Shown one piece after another: positions 18,125 through 26,649 of a stretch of 64,000 bases of DNA. The stretch is from an uncultured Acetatifactor sp. Its GTDB lineage: Bacteria > Bacillota > Clostridia > Lachnospirales > Lachnospiraceae. The stretch is taken from assembly GCA_910577235.1 (NCBI GenBank), contig CAJTMX010000014.1:1-64000 (forward strand). The letters are read 5' to 3'. The notes under the pieces are model-generated. The model searched no databases, had not been told where the DNA came from, and was given only the letters and a program-made list of their open reading frames with translations. The translations under genes were made by a program, and so were the position numbers. Position 1 is the first letter of the stretch. Every line of letters begins with the position of its first letter.

Positions 18125-19579
18125 CTATGCGTCCACACTGTAGTTGGGAGCCTCCTTGGTGATATGTATATCATGGGGATGGCTCTCTTTCAGGGACGCG
18201 GCGGAAATCTTGACAAATCTGCCGTTCTCTTTCAATTCCTCGATACTGTGGGCACCGCAGTAGCCCATGCCGGAACGCAGGCCGCCCATCAACTGGAAAA
18301 CGGTGTCCTCCACCATGCCCTTGTAAGCCACACGGCCTTCAACGCCCTCGGGTACAAGTTTCTTGGCATTCTCCTGGAAATAACGGTCTTTGCTGCCGTT
18401 TTCCATGGCGGAGATGGAACCCATGCCTCGATACACCTTATATTTTCTGCCTTGGAACAACTCGAAGTCCCCAGGGCTCTCATCACAGCCCGCAAACATG
18501 CTGCCCATCATGCAGACATTGCCGCCTGCCGCAATAGCCTTGGTGATATCGCCGGAGTATTTGATACCGCCGTCCGCGATAATGGGAATCCCGTACTCCT
18601 TGGCCACAGCATAGGCATCCATAACAGCGGTGATCTGGGGTACGCCGATACCCGCCACCACACGGGTGGTACAGATGGAACCGGGCCCGATCCCCACCTT
18701 CACCGCGTCGGCACCGGCCTGGATCAAGTCTCTGGTTCCCTCGCCTGTGGCCACATTGCCCGCAATGATCTGCACTTCGGGGTATTTCTCCTTAATCATA
18801 CGGATGCAGCGCAGCACATTCTCGGAATGTCCGTGAGCGCTGTCCAGTACGATCACATCCACCTTGGCCGCAACCAGAGCCGTCACGCGGTCCAGCACAT
18901 TGGCCGTGATACCCACCGCCGCACCGCACAGCAGTCTGCCCTGCTCATCTTTGGCTGCCAGAGGATACTTGATCGTTTTTTCTATATCTTTAATGGTGAT
19001 CAGGCCTTTTAAGTTAAAATCCTTGTCCACGATGGGCAACTTTTCCTTGCGGGCCTTGGCGAGGATCTGCTTTGCCTCCTCCAGAGTAATACCCTCGGGA
19101 GCGGTGATCAGACCTTCCGATGTCATGGATTCTTTGATTTTTTTGGAGAAATCTGTCTCGAATTTCAGATCGCGGTTGGTAATGATACCTACCAGCTTGC
19201 GTCCCTCGGTAACGGGTACGCCGGAAATGCGGAATTTACCCATCAGCTCGTCAGCGTCAGCCAATGTGTGTTCGGGAGTCAGGGAAAAAGGATCTGTGAT
19301 AACGCCGTTCTCGGAACGTTTCACTTTATCCACCTCTTCTGCCTGTGCCTCAATAGACATGTTTTTGTGGATGATGCCGATACCGCCCTGTCTGGCCATA
19401 GCGATCGCCATACGGTGTTCTGTGACGGTATCCATACCGGCACTCATCATCGGAATGTTGAGCTTGATCTTCTTGGTGAGCCACGTGGTCAGGTCCACCT
19501 GATTGGGCACTACCTGCGAATATGCCGGTACCAGCAACACGTCGTCAAAGGTAATGCCTTCGCCAATAATCTGTCCCAT
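18125..19579 (-). CDS. guaB: Inosine-5'-monophosphate dehydrogenase
   Basis: A 484-residue enzyme (usual length) oxidising IMP to XMP, the committed step to GTP. The TIM barrel starts TFDDVLLVPAYS. Two CBS domains are inserted at about 95-205. The catalytic loop GPGSICTTRVV carries the active Cys, and the flap region GYCGAHSI follows. ATG 19579 is chosen because AAAGGAGG precedes it and it gives the family's standard N-terminus. It is monocistronic with its own strong promoter, and downstream of purO/purH function in the pathway. Confidence 0.97.
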   Translation of the reverse strand: MGQIIGEGITFDDVLLVPAYSQVVPNQVDLTTWLTKKIKLNIPMMSAGMDTVTEHRMAIAMARQGGIGIIHKNMSIEAQAEEVDKVKRSENGVITDPFSLTPEHTLADADELMGKFRISGVPVTEGRKLVGIITNRDLKFETDFSKKIKESMTSEGLITAPEGITLEEAKQILAKARKEKLPIVDKDFNLKGLITIKDIEKTIKYPLAAKDEQGRLLCGAAVGITANVLDRVTALVAAKVDVIVLDSAHGHSENVLRCIRMIKEKYPEVQIIAGNVATGEGTRDLIQAGADAVKVGIGPGSICTTRVVAGIGVPQITAVMDAYAVAKEYGIPIIADGGIKYSGDITKAIAAGGNVCMMGSMFAGCDESPGDFELFQGRKYKVYRGMGSISAMENGSKDRYFQENAKKLVPEGVEGRVAYKGMVEDTVFQLMGGLRSGMGYCGAHSIEELKENGRFVKISAASLKESHPHDIHITKEAPNYSVDA

Positions 19580-19623
19580 TTCCAGTCCTCCTTTAGAATT
19601 TTTGAAATTTTGATTTGCATTCG

Positions 19624-19659
19624 AGTGTAACAAAATTGACAGCCGCTGTCAACTGTCAA
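19624..19659 (-). promoter_or_regulatory. guaB promoter with overlapping inverted repeat
   Basis: On the minus strand a consensus TTGACA (plus 19647-19652), a 17-bp spacer and TACACT (plus 19624-19629). A perfect palindrome TTGACAG-CCG-CTGTCAA (19636-19652) covers the -35 box and spacer, and a further TGTCAA lies at 19654-19659. The symmetry suggests an operator; the binding protein is unknown. Confidence 0.65.
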
Positions 19660-19692
19660 TTTGTGTTTTCTGAAATATTTTTTTATATATTT

Positions 19693-20190
19693 TTAGTCGG
19701 TAAAAACTTTTCTGGGCGCAACATTGCGAATGGCCTTCACGATCTCCTCGGAAGGGCTCAGGATCAGCTTCTCGCCTCCTTCATAATACACCGCATAGCG
19801 CAGATCCGGTTTCAGTTCCTCGCCGATGCTGTAGTCCTTGACCTTCACCTGACGGTTCCTGTAATTGTCCAGCCGGTGAGAGTGAAAGGGCGCCATGATC
19901 TCCATCCGGTCCACCTGATAAGTGCCCACGCGCTTACGCCTGCTTTTTGCCAGCACCTTGTCAATGACCAGCTCCTTGTCCAGATACAGATACTCATATT
20001 CCAGATCGGAATACAGCGTCATAAAATAAGCTAATACACCGGTGATGGCTCCGGGTATGATCGCCAGAATGATACCCAGCAGCATCAACAGCACAAACAC
20101 GGCGGTCAGGCCGATCAGCAGGAATTTTAACAGCACCATTCCGGGCTTTGATTTCGCCTTTACCAGGCACTCCACATAAGTCTCGCTCAT
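19693..20190 (-). CDS. Small two-TM membrane protein (DUF6106-like)
   Basis: A 165-residue protein from ATG 20190 (GAGG five bases upstream). Two adjacent hydrophobic segments (about residues 18-60) are followed by a cytoplasmic beta-rich, PH-like region (LDKELVIDKV, then RRKRVGTYQVDRMEIM). It resembles the clostridial DUF6106 family; no function is known. The protein lies upstream of guaB on the same strand, but guaB has its own promoter in the gap. Confidence 0.65.
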   Translation of the reverse strand: MSETYVECLVKAKSKPGMVLLKFLLIGLTAVFVLLMLLGIILAIIPGAITGVLAYFMTLYSDLEYEYLYLDKELVIDKVLAKSRRKRVGTYQVDRMEIMAPFHSHRLDNYRNRQVKVKDYSIGEELKPDLRYAVYYEGGEKLILSPSEEIVKAIRNVAPRKVFTD

Positions 20191-20211
20191 TCTATCCTCG
20201 TTTCTGCGCAC

Positions 20212-20228
20212 CCCGGGCAGCGCCCGGG
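20212..20228. repeat. GC-rich perfect hairpin
   Basis: CCCGGGC-AGC-GCCCGGG, a 7-bp perfect stem with a 3-base loop, lies 22 bp upstream of the DUF6106-like start codon and would be in its 5' leader. No T-run follows. Confidence 0.5.
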
Positions 20229-20357
20229 ATTACGCGTTGCTCATATTGGGAAACTAACTTTCTGATTCTCCCATGTCCTATAACAGAATGATATACCAGA
20301 TAGAACAAACTTGCAAGGTTTTTATCCTTTTTTTAGATTCATATTATGAACGATTTA

Positions 20358-20386
20358 TTGACATGCCTAAAGGAAACCTTTATTAT
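20358..20386 (+). promoter_or_regulatory. Strong sigma-A-like promoter for the 20432 gene
   Basis: Perfect TTGACA (20358-20363), 17-bp spacer and TATTAT (20381-20386), about 46 bp before the start codon. Confidence 0.75.
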
Positions 20387-20431
20387 TCATAGTAAAGCAT
20401 AAAACAGACTGTTTATTATGGAGGGATCACT

Positions 20432-21184
20432 ATGCCGGTAATGGACGAATTCCGCGAAGAGCGGGAGGCAATGAAACAAAAAAGTTTCAAAGAACGTTTG
20501 CAGTATTTTGTGGATTATTACAAATGGCATGTGATAGGCGGCGTTGCTTTGATCGCCTTTGTAATCTCTTTGATATACAGTGTAGTCACCCGCAAAGAGT
20601 GGGCATTTTACGGGGCTTTTGTAAACTCCTATCAGGCTCCCGGGTACGATGCCTTTCTGGAAGATTTTGCCGGGGAGGCAGATATAGACTTGAATGAATA
20701 CGACGTTATGTTTGATACGAACATGTATATCACGGTCAATGCCTATGATCAGGGCAGTGTGGACGCCACCGAGCGTCTCGGAGTCTATATCGCGGCAGGG
20801 GATGTGGATGTAATGGCAAGCGGCCCTATGGTCATCAACCGCTACGCCTACAATGGCACTTTCAAAGACCTGCGTCAGGTACTGCCCCAGGAACTGCAGA
20901 CACGGCTGGAGCCCTATTACTACTATATGGACGCCGCCGTTGCCGCCGAGATTGACGCCGCGCAGGAGAATGGCACATTCGATAACATTCCCTCTTATCC
21001 TGCCTCCCCATCGGACCCGGCGGGAATGAAAGATCCGGTGCCTGTAGGCCTGTATATCCAGGACAGCTCCCGTATTCAGCAGGCCTTTGTCTTTCAGGAG
21101 GAGGACGTGATCCTGGGAGTACTTGGAAATGTTACGGACACAGAATCCGTTCTGCAGCTCATCCGTATGATCTATGATCTGTAA
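20432..21184 (+). CDS. Single-pass membrane protein with extracytoplasmic domain, unknown
   Basis: A 250-residue protein with a basic, amphipathic N-terminus (MKQKSFKERLQYFVDYYKW), one membrane segment (about residues 34-50) and a soluble extracytoplasmic domain of about 190 residues. That domain has a periplasmic-binding-like pattern (ERLGVYIAAGDVDVMAS, YNGTFKDLRQVLP), but no family is certain. GGAGG precedes ATG 20432, and the gene has a near-consensus promoter. It is monocistronic, ending in a strong terminator shared with gatB. Confidence 0.75.
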   Translation: MPVMDEFREEREAMKQKSFKERLQYFVDYYKWHVIGGVALIAFVISLIYSVVTRKEWAFYGAFVNSYQAPGYDAFLEDFAGEADIDLNEYDVMFDTNMYITVNAYDQGSVDATERLGVYIAAGDVDVMASGPMVINRYAYNGTFKDLRQVLPQELQTRLEPYYYYMDAAVAAEIDAAQENGTFDNIPSYPASPSDPAGMKDPVPVGLYIQDSSRIQQAFVFQEEDVILGVLGNVTDTESVLQLIRMIYDL

Positions 21185-21212
21185 AGAGGATACGGCGGCC
21201 TGACCGCCGGAC

Positions 21213-21250
21213 ACAGGGGCCGCTCCCACCGGGAGTCAGGCCCCTGTTTT
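21213..21250 (+). terminator. Strong terminator between the 20432 gene and gatB
   Basis: CAGGGGCC (21214-21221) pairs with GGCCCCTG (21239-21246), with an inner CCC/GGG, and is followed by TTTT. A smaller GGCGG/CCGCC hairpin precedes it. It overlaps the gatB stop at 21236. Confidence 0.8.
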
Positions 21251-22687
21251 ACCGTTTTGCAGCAGCTCTTTCAGCAGTCCGCTCACGCCCACCGGGTCTG
21301 CCTTTCCCCCCATCGCTTTCATAGTCTGCCCCACCAGGAACCCAAGGGCCTTTTCCTTGCCGCTGTGATAATCCGCCACGGACTTGGGATTGGCCGCGAT
21401 CACCTCCTGGGCCGTGCTGCGCAGGAGGTGGCTGTCGCCCACGGTTTTCAGCCCTTTCTCCGCCACATATTTCACAGGATCTACGTCACTCTCAAACATA
21501 ACTTCAAAGACTTCCTTTGCCACGCTGCCCGTGATCTCCTTTTTCTCAGTCAATTCGACAAGAGCCGCCAGATGCCGGGGGCTGACGCGGATGTCCTGGG
21601 CGTCCATATTCCTTTCCCGCAATAGCCGCAGCGTCTCGCCCATCAGCCAGTTAGATACCTTTTTCGGCTGCCCGCAGATCCCTGTGGCAGCCTCGAACAG
21701 ATCCGCCATATGCTTACTGGCTGTAATGATTCGGATATCATAGTCGGGAATGCCATACTCTTCTCTATAGCGCGCCATTTTCTCCGCGGGGAATTCAGGA
21801 GCCTGCGCACGTATCTTCTCCAGATACTCCTGTCCCATATGTACAGGGGGCAGATCCGGGTCAGGAAAATAGCGGTAATCCCTGACGTCCTCCTTGGAGC
21901 GCATGGCATAAGAACGGCCCGCCCCGTCGTCCCAGCGGCGGGTTTCCATGACCACCTGCCCGCCGCTCTCCAGCAGTGCGATCTGCCGGTCCCGCTCTCC
22001 CTCGATGGCTCTGGAAACGGCATGAAAACTGTTCAGATTTTTCATCTCGGTGCGGGTTCCCAGCACCGCCGTATCTGTTTTCCGAACGGACAGATTGACA
22101 TCCACGCGCATGGACCCCTCCTGCAGCTTACAGTCGCTGGCCCCCAGATACTGGATGATCAGGCGCAGCTTATCCAAAAAGGCATTGACCTCCCCCGCGT
22201 TCCTCATATCAGGCTCGGTTACAATCTCTATCAGCGGCACCCCAGAGCGGTTGTAATCCACCAATGTACGTTTCCCGTCCTCACAGTGGATCAGCTTGCC
22301 CGCATCCTCCTCCATATGGATCTCATGTATACCGATCCGCCTGACGCCCTCCGGGACATCGATATCCACATACCCCTCCCGGCAGATCGGCAGATACAGC
22401 TGGGAGATCTGGTAATTCTGGGGATTGTCTGGATAAAAATAGTTTTTGCGGTCAAAACGGCAGATCCTCATCACCTCACAGTGGGTCGCAAGCCCCACCG
22501 CTACAGCGTGATCCAGCACCTGCCGGTTCAGCACCGGCAGCGCTCCCGGCATACCGGTACATACAGGGCAGGTGTGGCTGTTGGGCCTGCCCCCAAAGGC
22601 GGTGGAACAACCGCAGAATATCTTTGTTCTCGTGGCAAGCTCCACATGCACTTCCAATCCTATAACGGTTTCATATTCTCTGGTCAT
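21236..22687 (-). CDS. gatB: Asp/Glu-tRNA amidotransferase subunit B
   Basis: A 483-residue kinase and tRNA-binding subunit of GatCAB, which converts Glu-tRNA-Gln or Asp-tRNA-Asn to the amide form. It shows YETVIGLEVHVEL, the zinc cysteines of IFCGCS and TCPVCTGMPG, DYNRSGVPLIEIVTEPD, and the C-terminal YqeY-like tail (YHSGKEKALGFLVGQTMKA). ATG 22687 is preferred over 22693 because GAGG is then 7 bases away. It is the last gene of gatC-gatA-gatB. Confidence 0.96.
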   Translation of the reverse strand: MTREYETVIGLEVHVELATRTKIFCGCSTAFGGRPNSHTCPVCTGMPGALPVLNRQVLDHAVAVGLATHCEVMRICRFDRKNYFYPDNPQNYQISQLYLPICREGYVDIDVPEGVRRIGIHEIHMEEDAGKLIHCEDGKRTLVDYNRSGVPLIEIVTEPDMRNAGEVNAFLDKLRLIIQYLGASDCKLQEGSMRVDVNLSVRKTDTAVLGTRTEMKNLNSFHAVSRAIEGERDRQIALLESGGQVVMETRRWDDGAGRSYAMRSKEDVRDYRYFPDPDLPPVHMGQEYLEKIRAQAPEFPAEKMARYREEYGIPDYDIRIITASKHMADLFEAATGICGQPKKVSNWLMGETLRLLRERNMDAQDIRVSPRHLAALVELTEKKEITGSVAKEVFEVMFESDVDPVKYVAEKGLKTVGDSHLLRSTAQEVIAANPKSVADYHSGKEKALGFLVGQTMKAMGGKADPVGVSGLLKELLQNGKTGA

Positions 22688-22770
22688 GGCCATACCTCAA
22701 TATCTTTGCAGACGATTCAATCCTGGCTTACATCTATACGCACACCGCCGGCACAGTTCGCGACGCAACA

Positions 22771-24258
22771 TCAATGGGTTTCCGGAAGTTTCACCACCGG
22801 GGTTGGCGGTATGGATTCACGGACCGCCTGCTCGTAGGTATAGGCCGTCCGCAGCAGCTTTTTCTCCTGAAAACAGTTTCCTATGAGCTGCAATCCTATG
22901 GGAAGTCCCCGGCTGTCCCTGCCGCAGGGCAGACAGATCCCCGGCAGTCCGGCCAGGTTGGCCGAGACCGTGTAGATGTCTCCCAGATACATGCGGACCG
23001 GGTCCGCCAGATTTTCTCCCAGGCGCGGCGCCGTGGTGGGAGCCACAGGCCCCAGGAGCAGGTCATACCGTGAGAAAGCCCGGTCAAAGGCCTGCTTTAT
23101 CATGCCTTTAACTTGCAGCGCTTTCAGATAATAGGCGTCATAATATCCGGCGCTGAGCACAAAACATCCCAGCATGATCCTGCGCCTTGTCTCCGGGCCA
23201 AGGCCCTGGGAGCGGGTCTTCCTGTACATATCCTCCAGCCCCTGGGGCCCTCGGGCACGATATCCGTATTTGACGCCGTCAAAGCGCGCCAGATTGGAGC
23301 TGGCCTCGGCAGCGGCTATGGTATAGTAAGCGGGGATGGCATACCGTACCAACTCCAGGTCAAACTCCTCTATTATGGCTCCCCTGTCCCGCAGCGTCTC
23401 CGCCGCCCGCAGCACCGCCTCCCTTACCTGCGGAGCAAGCCCCTCACCCAAATAATCCACGGGCAGGCCGATACGCAGGCCGTTCACATCCTCACGCAGC
23501 GCGCCTGTAAAATCCATGTCCTGAGGCTCTCTTTTTATGGAGGTGGAGTCTTTTGGGTCGTGGCCGGAGATGACCTCCAACACCGCCGCGCAGTCGGACA
23601 CATCGCGGGTCATAGGGCCTATCTGATCCAGAGACGAGGCGTGGGCGATCAGTCCATACCGGGACACGGTTCCGTAGGTGGGTTTCATGCCCACCACGCC
23701 GCAGTGTCCCGCCGGCTGGCGCACGGAGCCTCCGGTGTCGGAGCCCAGGGCAAAAAAACATTCCCCTGCCGCCACCGCCGCCGCGCTGCCCCCCGAGGAG
23801 CCGCCGGGTACATGACCGGGGTCATGGGGATTGCGGGTGACTCCATGGCAGGAGGTCTCCGTGGTGGAACCCATGGCAAACTCATCCATATTGGTCTTGC
23901 CCACCAACACGGCTCCCGCTGCCTCCAGCCGCCCCACTGCCTCCGCCGTATAGGAGGGAATATAATTTTCCAGCATCCGGGAGGCACAGGTGGTGCGCAG
24001 CCCCTGAGTGCACAGATTGTCTTTTACCGCAAAGGGCACCCCGGCCAGGGGCCCCCGCAGTACGCCGCTCTCGATCTGTCGCTGCACCGTCTCCGCCCGC
24101 TGCCGGGCCCCCTCCCGGTCCACGGTCACATAGCAGTGGCAGGTTTCCTCCATCCTGTCCATCTGCGCCAGCACCGCCTCCAAAGCCTGGGGCGCGGTGG
24201 TTTTTCCCGCTCTTATTGCCGCGGACAGTTCCACGGCCGAAAGTGATAACAGATCCAT
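22771..24258 (-). CDS. gatA: Asp/Glu-tRNA amidotransferase subunit A
   Basis: A 495-residue amidase-signature enzyme releasing ammonia from glutamine for GatB. The Ser-cisSer-Lys triad is visible: PFAVKDN (Lys), GGSSGGSAAAVAAG and GSDTGGSVRQPA. Length and order match the family. It starts 12 bp after gatC with a GGAGG immediately before the ATG, and 77 bp separate its stop from the gatB reading frame. Confidence 0.96.
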   Translation of the reverse strand: MDLLSLSAVELSAAIRAGKTTAPQALEAVLAQMDRMEETCHCYVTVDREGARQRAETVQRQIESGVLRGPLAGVPFAVKDNLCTQGLRTTCASRMLENYIPSYTAEAVGRLEAAGAVLVGKTNMDEFAMGSTTETSCHGVTRNPHDPGHVPGGSSGGSAAAVAAGECFFALGSDTGGSVRQPAGHCGVVGMKPTYGTVSRYGLIAHASSLDQIGPMTRDVSDCAAVLEVISGHDPKDSTSIKREPQDMDFTGALREDVNGLRIGLPVDYLGEGLAPQVREAVLRAAETLRDRGAIIEEFDLELVRYAIPAYYTIAAAEASSNLARFDGVKYGYRARGPQGLEDMYRKTRSQGLGPETRRRIMLGCFVLSAGYYDAYYLKALQVKGMIKQAFDRAFSRYDLLLGPVAPTTAPRLGENLADPVRMYLGDIYTVSANLAGLPGICLPCGRDSRGLPIGLQLIGNCFQEKKLLRTAYTYEQAVRESIPPTPVVKLPETH

Positions 24259-24270
24259 CCTCCCCCTCCT

Positions 24271-24564
24271 TCAGTCCACGGTCCTGGGAACCACGAACAT
24301 GTGATCCTCCTCAACCGGAGCGTTGCGCAGAGTCTCTTCCCTGCCCTCCCCGTTTGTCACCTGGTCCTCCCGGAACACATTTTCCACCGGGAATATGTGA
24401 AATGCCGGTGCCATACCCGCGGTGTCAAGCTCCTCCAGGATGTGGATATAGTCCAGCATTTTTTCCATATCTTCAGCGGCCCGGCGTCTCTCGTCATCGG
24501 TGAGTTCCAGCTTGGCCAAAGCGGCGATATAGTCGATTGTATTGTCTGTGATCTTCGTTGCCAT
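24271..24564 (-). CDS. gatC: Asp/Glu-tRNA amidotransferase subunit C
   Basis: A 97-residue clamp subunit wrapping GatA and GatB. It has the family N-terminus (IDYIAALAKLELTDDE), a helical middle, and a C-terminal strand ending MFVVPRTVD. It is first in the gatCAB operon. The 170-bp upstream gap is shared with the divergent LytTR gene, so one intergenic region serves both. Confidence 0.95.
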   Translation of the reverse strand: MATKITDNTIDYIAALAKLELTDDERRRAAEDMEKMLDYIHILEELDTAGMAPAFHIFPVENVFREDQVTNGEGREETLRNAPVEEDHMFVVPRTVD

Positions 24565-24650
24565 AGGTTTGCCTGTCCTTTTTTATTTCGATTGTAACAG
24601 ATATCTTTCCATGGGACAAGTCCGGGTGGGAAGATGTTTCCACGGGTTTC

Positions 24651-24698
24651 GCAACATAAACATTAGATACTGCAACATAGGCAAAGATATATTGCAAA
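24651..24698 (+). promoter_or_regulatory. Phased direct repeats: candidate LytTR binding sites
   Basis: GCAACATA at 24651 and 24672 and a third GCAA at 24694 are spaced 21 and 22 bp, about two helical turns, on one face of the DNA just upstream of the LytTR start codon. LytTR proteins bind pairs of direct repeats; autoregulation is inferred. Confidence 0.5.
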
Positions 24699-24719
24699 AA
24701 AGTGAGAATATGATATTCT
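24692..24719 (+). promoter_or_regulatory. Candidate promoter for the LytTR operon
   Basis: TTGCAA (24692-24697), 16-bp spacer, TATTCT (24714-24719), overlapping the third direct repeat. Confidence 0.5.
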
Positions 24720-24737
24720 GATTTCGAGGTAAGGAAA

Positions 24738-25190
24738 ATGAGATGGATTAAAACACACGAACCGAAACTTAGTGAAAACTATTTGGAAATTCATTATGGA
24801 AAACTTAATAGCGAAACCCGGGACATCATTAACTATTTAGAGTCTAAAAACGTGCTGATGGGCAGGAACGAATCGGAAAGCCGCCTGATCAAGCCCAATG
24901 AGATCTATTATTTCGAGATCGTTGACCGCAAATGCTACGCCTATCTGAAGGAGGAAGTATGGAGACTGGAGGAGGGGCTGGCCGAACTCACAGAACGGTA
25001 TGAAACCCATGGCTTTGTGCGTATCTGCAAGTCCATGGTGGTGAACGTCCACAAGGTAAAGCAGATTAAAGCAGACCTCAATATGCGCATGGATCTGGTC
25101 TTACTCAATGAGGAAACCATCGTTATGAGCCGGAGTTACCGGAATGAGTTCTTTAAAAAGCTGAAAAACATGAGAATGGAGGGAGTATAA
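24738..25190 (+). CDS. LytTR DNA-binding regulator without receiver domain
   Basis: A 150-residue regulator. After about 45 residues of N-terminal extension, the LytTR domain reads NEIYYFEIVDRKCYAYL, then FVRICKSMVVNVHKVKQI and IVMSRSYRNEFFKKLK. Stand-alone LytTR proteins with a DUF3021 membrane partner are a known arrangement in Firmicutes, where the membrane protein holds the regulator inactive. The next gene, one base on, is that DUF3021 partner. Phased direct repeats upstream suggest self-control. Confidence 0.93.
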   Translation: MRWIKTHEPKLSENYLEIHYGKLNSETRDIINYLESKNVLMGRNESESRLIKPNEIYYFEIVDRKCYAYLKEEVWRLEEGLAELTERYETHGFVRICKSMVVNVHKVKQIKADLNMRMDLVLLNEETIVMSRSYRNEFFKKLKNMRMEGV

Positions 25191-25604
25191 ATGATAGACA
25201 GACATAATTTTTGGTCAACAGTATGCCGTGTGTTTACTTGCCTGTTGATCGGGAAGATCGCTCTGGAAAGTATAATGGGCATCCGGGATGCGTTCTATGC
25301 GGAAAACATTGCAATGCTGTTTGTGATAACGTTTGTGGCGACTTTGGTCTTAAGTATGCATAAACACCTGCAAAATATACCCGCCCTGTTGGTAATGCTC
25401 CTTCAATATGCGGTATTGATGGGAAGTGTGATGGGCGCGGTATGGGTAGGAAGCCATTTCTCAGACACACATCCCAACGCCTACCGGGATATGTTCTGGT
25501 CGGTTACGGTCCCCTATGTGGTATTGGCGGGAATATATTATATTTCATTTTTCTGGAATATAAAAAAAGCCAACGCATTGCTTAAAAAGAATCAGGAAAT
25601 ATAA
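25191..25604 (+). CDS. DUF3021 four-TM membrane protein, partner of LytTR
   Basis: A 137-residue protein with four hydrophobic segments (about residues 9-27, 38-54, 62-86, 99-120) and a basic tail, matching DUF3021. It follows the LytTR stop codon directly (next base), so expression is coupled. In related systems this protein is an inhibitor or sensor for the LytTR regulator. The signal is not evident. Confidence 0.85.
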   Translation: MIDRHNFWSTVCRVFTCLLIGKIALESIMGIRDAFYAENIAMLFVITFVATLVLSMHKHLQNIPALLVMLLQYAVLMGSVMGAVWVGSHFSDTHPNAYRDMFWSVTVPYVVLAGIYYISFFWNIKKANALLKKNQEI

Positions 25605-25628
25605 ATCTACAGGAAGGAGATTATAACA

Positions 25629-26303
25629 ATGGAAACAAAATTTAAGAACGCAAATATGGGAAAAGGAATGGATTTCCTATGGCTGGCATTGACGGCGTTT
25701 GGGGGCCTGGGCCTGGAGGCAGTGTACGCCTATATGCTGGAGCCTATGGTATATGGCGGTGAGATGCAAAGCTGGAATACCTGGCAGATCATCCTGCACT
25801 GGACGATCACCTGTACCACCTGGGGAATGGTGGCATGGTATACCGTGAGATCGGCAAAGAAAAATTATGGGTTTGATCTGTTTGAAAAGAGCGGACCTGT
25901 CAGACTGTGGCAGTGGGCAGCCGCGATCGTGTGCGCGGCGGTATGTCTGAGCAGCACATATATCGACTGGCGCGGAAGTAAACTGCTCTTGGAGTTTGAA
26001 CGGTTGGGCGCGTTGAAGTTTACTTTTCAATATATATACTACCTGTTTGAAGTTGTAATGTTCATGTTGATCATTGTTTATGGGCAAAAGGCGTTCGAGA
26101 TATGGTTTAAGAAATCAAATATTCCCTATGGCGGGATCGTAGTCGCCTTGACATGGGGAATGGCTCACTGGTTATCCAAGGGTACATTGGCGGCGGGCTT
26201 ATATTCTTCATTTGGCGGATTCTGTTTTGGGGCGGTGTATCTGCTTTTGAACCGGAAAATCAAGTGGACATATGCAGCGTTGTGTGTTATGTTTATTTTA
26301 TGA
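25629..26303 (+). CDS. Polytopic membrane protein, weakly CPBP-like
   Basis: A 224-residue protein with about six hydrophobic segments. The C-terminal third (VALTWGMAHWLSKG then GFCFGAVYLLL) is laid out like the second motif region of CPBP/Abi intramembrane proteases, with WGMAH in place of FxxxH. The EExxxR motif is not seen and the protein stops before the usual last His, so an active protease is doubtful. GGAGAT lies upstream. It is third in the LytTR-DUF3021 operon and a likely target of that regulator (inference). Confidence 0.6.
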   Translation: METKFKNANMGKGMDFLWLALTAFGGLGLEAVYAYMLEPMVYGGEMQSWNTWQIILHWTITCTTWGMVAWYTVRSAKKNYGFDLFEKSGPVRLWQWAAAIVCAAVCLSSTYIDWRGSKLLLEFERLGALKFTFQYIYYLFEVVMFMLIIVYGQKAFEIWFKKSNIPYGGIVVALTWGMAHWLSKGTLAAGLYSSFGGFCFGAVYLLLNRKIKWTYAALCVMFIL

Positions 26304-26325
26304 AAATATGACTATTTTTAATAGA

Positions 26326-26649
26326 CTAGAATTTTTCACAAATATCCAATAAAATATGTAATATTTCTATCATTTTTTCCACCTGTTTTGGTTCCAGCAT
26401 TTCCAGGGCACATACAATACTTTCCGCATTACGGTGTTTTATTTCTTCTCCGTGCAAAATGTAATCACTGCTCACCGACAGAGCTTTTGAGATTCGGTAA
26501 AGGGTTTCCGCTGAGAAACCCTTTTTCCCCGTTTCTATCTCATACAGAAATTTTACGGATATGTCTATTTTCTCAGCAAATCTTTCCCGTGTGTAGTTAT
26601 GAATTTCCCGAAGCTCCCGTATCCTTTGTCCCGTCTGTAAATTTGTCAT
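26326..26649 (-). CDS. XRE family helix-turn-helix regulator
   Basis: A 107-residue protein from ATG 26649 (GGAGG upstream). The Cro/CI-type helix-turn-helix fills the first two thirds (GQRIRELREIHNYTRERFAE then ISVKFLYEIETGKKGFSAET, about residues 6-62), and a short helical tail may dimerise. Its start lies 53 bp inside the end of the FtsX-like permease gene, so it is translated in a different frame from the same mRNA. It probably controls this ABC operon (inference). Confidence 0.88.
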   Translation of the reverse strand: MTNLQTGQRIRELREIHNYTRERFAEKIDISVKFLYEIETGKKGFSAETLYRISKALSVSSDYILHGEEIKHRNAESIVCALEMLEPKQVEKMIEILHILLDICEKF

